In this document: positions 23,720 to 26,081 of the stretch, piece by piece
Layout of the letters: every line of letters begins with the position of its first letter
Position numbering within the stretch: the stretch's first letter is position 1
From: JAVJUS01 sp040220455
Lineage (GTDB): Bacteria > Pseudomonadota > Alphaproteobacteria > DSM-16000 > Inquilinaceae
Assembly (NCBI GenBank): GCA_040220455.1
Contig: JAVJUS010000146.1
Span: 1 to 26,081, forward strand
DNA: 26,081 nt
Direction of reading: 5' to 3'
Program-made: the position numbers and the translations under genes
Notes under the pieces: model-generated
Seen by the model: only the letters and a program-made list of their open reading frames with translations
Databases searched by the model: none
What the model was told of the DNA's origin: nothing

Positions 23720-24016
23720 TCAGCGCATCGCGCGCTCGAAGGCGACCGCGGTGTCCTGGAGCAGGCCGCCGACCGTATCGCCCAGATTGCCGAGCGCCGC
23801 CGCGCACACCACGGCGAGAAGGGCGGCGATCAGGGCGTATTCGAGCGTCGTGGCGCCCCTTGTGCAGGCGGCGAGGCGCCGGGGAAGGGGAAGGGCGGGC
23901 GGCCCCGCACGGCCGTCCCGCCCTCGCGACGCCGGGACCCGCCAGGCCCGGCGCGCGGTCTCGTCACGCCGCCGTCGCATCGTCGTGCCGTCGCTCGTCA
24001 TGGTGTCGTCGCGCAT
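23720..24016 (-). CDS. Flp-type pilin with extended leader
   Basis: The C-terminal 44 residues are a clear Flp/Fap-family type IVb pilin: a Gly followed by ATTLEYALIAALLAVVCAAA, i.e. the prepilin-peptidase site G|xxxxEY and a hydrophobic helix, then LGDTVGGLL and FERAMR. The start at 24016 has GGAG 7 bases upstream and gives 98 residues with a 54-residue basic leader. Starts at 24001 and 23980 shorten the leader to 49 or 42 residues. Typical Flp leaders are under about 25 residues, so the leader is unusual with any ATG. No tad/cpa/rcp genes or prepilin peptidase are in the window, so it is an orphan here. It is divergent from the adaptor gene and convergent with LysR. Confidence 0.8.
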   Translation of the reverse strand: MRDDTMTSDGTTMRRRRDETARRAWRVPASRGRDGRAGPPALPLPRRLAACTRGATTLEYALIAALLAVVCAAALGNLGDTVGGLLQDTAVAFERAMR

Positions 24017-24398
24017 CGATCCGCTCCGCTGTCGTGGCGGCTTTTCGGGGACCACGCCTTCGTCGCGATACCTGTTCCGCCTTCGATCGTCTTGCCGCCG
24101 ACCGGCCGGCGCGCACCCGGAGGAGAAGGATGCCTTTGGCCGGCCAGCGGGTGTTCCGAACCGCCCTCGATACTCGCGTCCGCCGCTGATTTCCTCAACG
24201 CGGCGTCGTGGATAGCGCCCGGGCTTTCCGCCATAGCCCCGGACCGATCGGGGATCGGCCGAACGGCGCGACAAGGTTAAGCAAAAGTGAACATGATCGG
24301 AGGGGCGTGCACCGGACCCGGGAGGGCGCGACAGGCTTGGCGCTTCGATCGTGTGGCGATACTCTCGCTGAAAGGGAGTCGAGGGGAGGAATAATTCC
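24017..24398. other. Divergent intergenic region between flp pilin and adaptor gene
   Basis: This 382-base stretch has no convincing gene. It must hold promoters for both divergent genes. A locally AT-richer patch (GGTTAAGCAAAAGTGAACATG, roughly 24275-24294) stands out, but I could not identify paired -35/-10 boxes with proper spacing. A candidate TTGGCG/GATACT pair (24337, 24358) has only a 15-base spacer. GGATCGG-type short dyads near 24245-24262 are of unknown meaning. Confidence 0.4.
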
Positions 24399-25415
24399 GT
24401 GAGCGTGCGCATCCGCCTTCGGACCGTCCCGGGCCGGACCGCCGGTTTGCCGGCGGCGGCCGGGCGCGCGCGGGCCGCCGCGCCGGCGATCCGCGCCGTG
24501 CTTCCGCTCGTCCCCGTCCTCATCCTCGCCCTCGCCCTCGCCCTCGCCCTCGTTCTGGCCCTCGGCGCGCCGGCTCACGCGCAGTCAGGGGAGGCTGAGT
24601 CCGGGGAAGCGGAATCCGGGGCGGTGGAGTCGGGCGCGGACCTCCCGGCCTTGCCCGCTCTCGGCGCGATCGGGGGCGGGGCGACCGGGGGTGGGGCGGC
24701 CCAGAGCGCGCCGTCCGCCGTGCAGGCGACGGCCGGAGCGGATACCCCGCTCACCGCCCGGGGCCTGCTCGAGCCGCCGGCCGAGGCGGTGCTGTCCAGC
24801 GGCATCGCCGGGCGGATCGAGGCCTTGCCCCGGCGCGCCGGGGAGCGGTTCGACCAGGGCGACCTCCTCGCCCGCTTCGACTGCGCCCTCTACGAGGCCC
24901 GATTGGCCGCCGCCGAGGCGGGCGTGCTCAAGGCCCGCCGCCAGCTCGCCAACGACCGGCAGCTCGCCGATCTCGCCTCCATCGGCCGGCTCGAGGTCGG
25001 GCTGGCGGAGGCGGAGCTCGCCCGCGCCGAGGCCCAGGCCGGCGTCACGGCCGTGCTGGTCGAGCGCTGCCGCCTGACGGCGCCGTTCGACGGCCGGGTG
25101 GTCGAGTGGCGGGCCGAGCCGCACGAGACCGTGGCCGAGGGCGCGCCGATCCTGGAGGTCGTCGCGACCGGCCCGCCGGAGGTCGCGCTGATCGTGCCGT
25201 CGCGCTGGCTGCCGCGCCTGGGCGTCGGCCAGCCCTTCACCTTCGCCGTCGACGAGACCGGCACGCGCCATGACGGCACGCTGCTGCGCCTTGGCGCGCG
25301 GATCGACCCGGCGAGCCAGACCGTGCGCGTCATCGGGCGGCTGGAAGGGGCCGGCCCCGACCTCGTGCCGGGGATGAGCGGCACCGCCCGCTTCGCCACG
25401 CAGCCCGGCGGGTGA
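24399..25415 (+). CDS. HlyD/RND-type periplasmic adaptor (membrane fusion) protein
   Basis: A 338-residue adaptor of an envelope efflux or secretion system. It starts at GTG with a strong GGGGAGGA site 8 bases upstream. A basic N-terminus is followed by a long hydrophobic signal segment (about 33-58, with an LALALALALVLAL run) and a likely cleavage at AHA-QSG. A low-complexity linker (SGEAESGEAESG, then Gly/Ala) leads to the adaptor core: first half of the lipoyl-like domain (IAGRIEALPRRAGERFDQGDLLARFD, about 136-161), an alpha-helical hairpin (about 162-225), second lipoyl half (APFDGRVVEWRAEPHETVAEGAPILEVV) and a beta-barrel part. The stop overlaps the next gene as GTGA. The partner transporter is not in the window. 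Confidence 0.85.
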   Translation: MSVRIRLRTVPGRTAGLPAAAGRARAAAPAIRAVLPLVPVLILALALALALVLALGAPAHAQSGEAESGEAESGAVESGADLPALPALGAIGGGATGGGAAQSAPSAVQATAGADTPLTARGLLEPPAEAVLSSGIAGRIEALPRRAGERFDQGDLLARFDCALYEARLAAAEAGVLKARRQLANDRQLADLASIGRLEVGLAEAELARAEAQAGVTAVLVERCRLTAPFDGRVVEWRAEPHETVAEGAPILEVVATGPPEVALIVPSRWLPRLGVGQPFTFAVDETGTRHDGTLLRLGARIDPASQTVRVIGRLEGAGPDLVPGMSGTARFATQPGG

Positions 25416-26081
25416 GCCGGCCGACCATGCGCCGCCCCCGGGCCCCGGATCTCTCCCTTGAAGGCGCGACCGGTTCGGCGCCGACGGCATCGCCCGCCGC
25501 TGTGTCCGCGAATGGCGGTCAGGTCGGCGCGGGGGGCAAGGCGCGGTCCGGGGGAGAAGCGGGCACCGGGGCTCGACCCGACGCCCGCGGCTTCGCCGCC
25601 TTCCTGGAGCTGGAGCGCGCCGCGCGGCGGGCCGATTCGGTGCGCGCGCTCGACTGGATCGTGGTCAACGACACGCGCCGGCTGGTCGACTACCGCCAGG
25701 CCGTGCTGCTGATGCCGCGCGGGGGCCGCGGCTGGCGCGTCGCGGCGGTGGCCGGCGTGTCGAGCCCCGATCCCGACGCCCCCGCGACGCGCTGGTTCGC
25801 GGCGTCCGCGGCCCGGCTCGCCCCACGGCCGGCCGCCGATCGCGCCCCTGCGGCCGACGGCGCCTCGCGCTTGGTCACGGCGGCCGATCTGTCCGACCCG
25901 GCGGCGGCGGAGAGCTGGGGCCGATGGGCGGCGGGCCACGCGCTGCTCTGCCCCCTGGTCGCGCCACCCGACTCGCGGCCCCAGGGCCTCCTGATGCTGT
26001 TCCGCGACCGGCCCTGGAGCGAGCCCGACCGGGTGCTGGTCGAGCGGCTGGCCGAGGCGTACGGCCATGCAAGGCGGGCGC
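25412..26081 (+). CDS. GAF-like-domain protein, probable second adaptor component (3' end outside window)
   Basis: The frame is open from a GTG at 25412 (overlapping the adaptor stop as GTGA; an ATG at 25427 is the alternative) to the window end, 223 codons. The first 60 residues are low complexity. From about residue 63, FAAFLELERAARRADSVRALDWIVVNDTRRLVDYRQAVLL and later WGRWAAGHALLCPLVAP and GLLMLFRDRPWSEPDRVLVERLAEAY form a GAF-like fold. This arrangement is familiar from the N-terminus of some HlyD-type efflux adaptor proteins encoded directly after a first adaptor, so the missing part may be an HlyD domain. That is inference; the visible part only supports the GAF-like domain. Confidence 0.6.
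   Translation, partial: MSRPTMRRPRAPDLSLEGATGSAPTASPAAVSANGGQVGAGGKARSGGEAGTGARPDARGFAAFLELERAARRADSVRALDWIVVNDTRRLVDYRQAVLLMPRGGRGWRVAAVAGVSSPDPDAPATRWFAASAARLAPRPAADRAPAADGASRLVTAADLSDPAAAESWGRWAAGHALLCPLVAPPDSRPQGLLMLFRDRPWSEPDRVLVERLAEAYGHARRA

Noticed and set aside
1..26081. CRISPR arrays, rRNA genes, insertion sequences, integrases, toxin-antitoxin pairs
   Set aside because: No regularly spaced repeats, transposase or integrase motifs or rRNA-like sequences were seen on either strand.

Overview
The window is GC-rich DNA with strong third-codon-position GC and tightly packed operons. Reading frames often overlap by 4 bases (ATGA or GTGA). The gene content fits an alphaproteobacterium, possibly Rhodospirillales-like: the HutF/HutG type of histidine degradation, a PAS_5-type protein, an RHH_4-type ribbon-helix-helix regulator, a bcsABC cellulose operon and an Flp-type pilin. 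This placement is an inference from gene families, not from a marker gene.

Region 1 (1-5819) is a histidine-utilisation locus. hutI and hutC (repressor, cut by the left edge) run leftward. hutF, hutH and hutG run rightward from the same 113-base control region, which holds a probable sigma70-type promoter with a HutC-like operator over the predicted transcription start. Together they cover histidine to urocanate (HutH), imidazolonepropionate to formiminoglutamate (HutI), formylglutamate (HutF) and glutamate plus formate (HutG). Urocanase (HutU) is not in the window.

Region 2 (5820-15131) is a cellulose-synthesis operon: bcsA with a C-terminal PilZ domain, bcsB, bcsC, and a fourth gene for a two-TM membrane sensor that ends in a PAS domain with no output domain. 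No bcsZ cellulase gene lies between them. Two elaborate dyad-symmetry elements separate this operon from a convergent PAS_5 protein.

Region 3 (15129-20249) holds single genes: the PAS_5 protein, an uncharacterised GNAT-like protein, a standalone AceE/transketolase-like ThDP enzyme and a 2-oxoglutarate/Fe(II) dioxygenase.

Region 4 (20250-23719) is the accessory part. It opens with a clear sigma70-like promoter reading into a degenerate tRNA-Leu-like sequence on the opposite strand. A sparse stretch and a short 14-bp tandem repeat follow. Next is a compact leftward operon (GNAT/LuxI-like acyltransferase, PAS-like/RHH regulator, small protein with a Gly/Asp-rich tail; consecutive genes overlap by 11 bases) facing a divergent LysR regulator. 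An AT-rich block covers much of this module, and its edges fall inside the two outermost genes: in the linker before the RHH domain and near the LysR C-terminus. This suggests segment replacement by recombination. The module is my best candidate for an undescribed signalling system.

Region 5 (23720-26081) has an Flp-type pilin with an unusually long leader, a divergent HlyD/RND-type periplasmic adaptor, and the start of a second protein with a GAF-like N-terminus, cut by the right edge.
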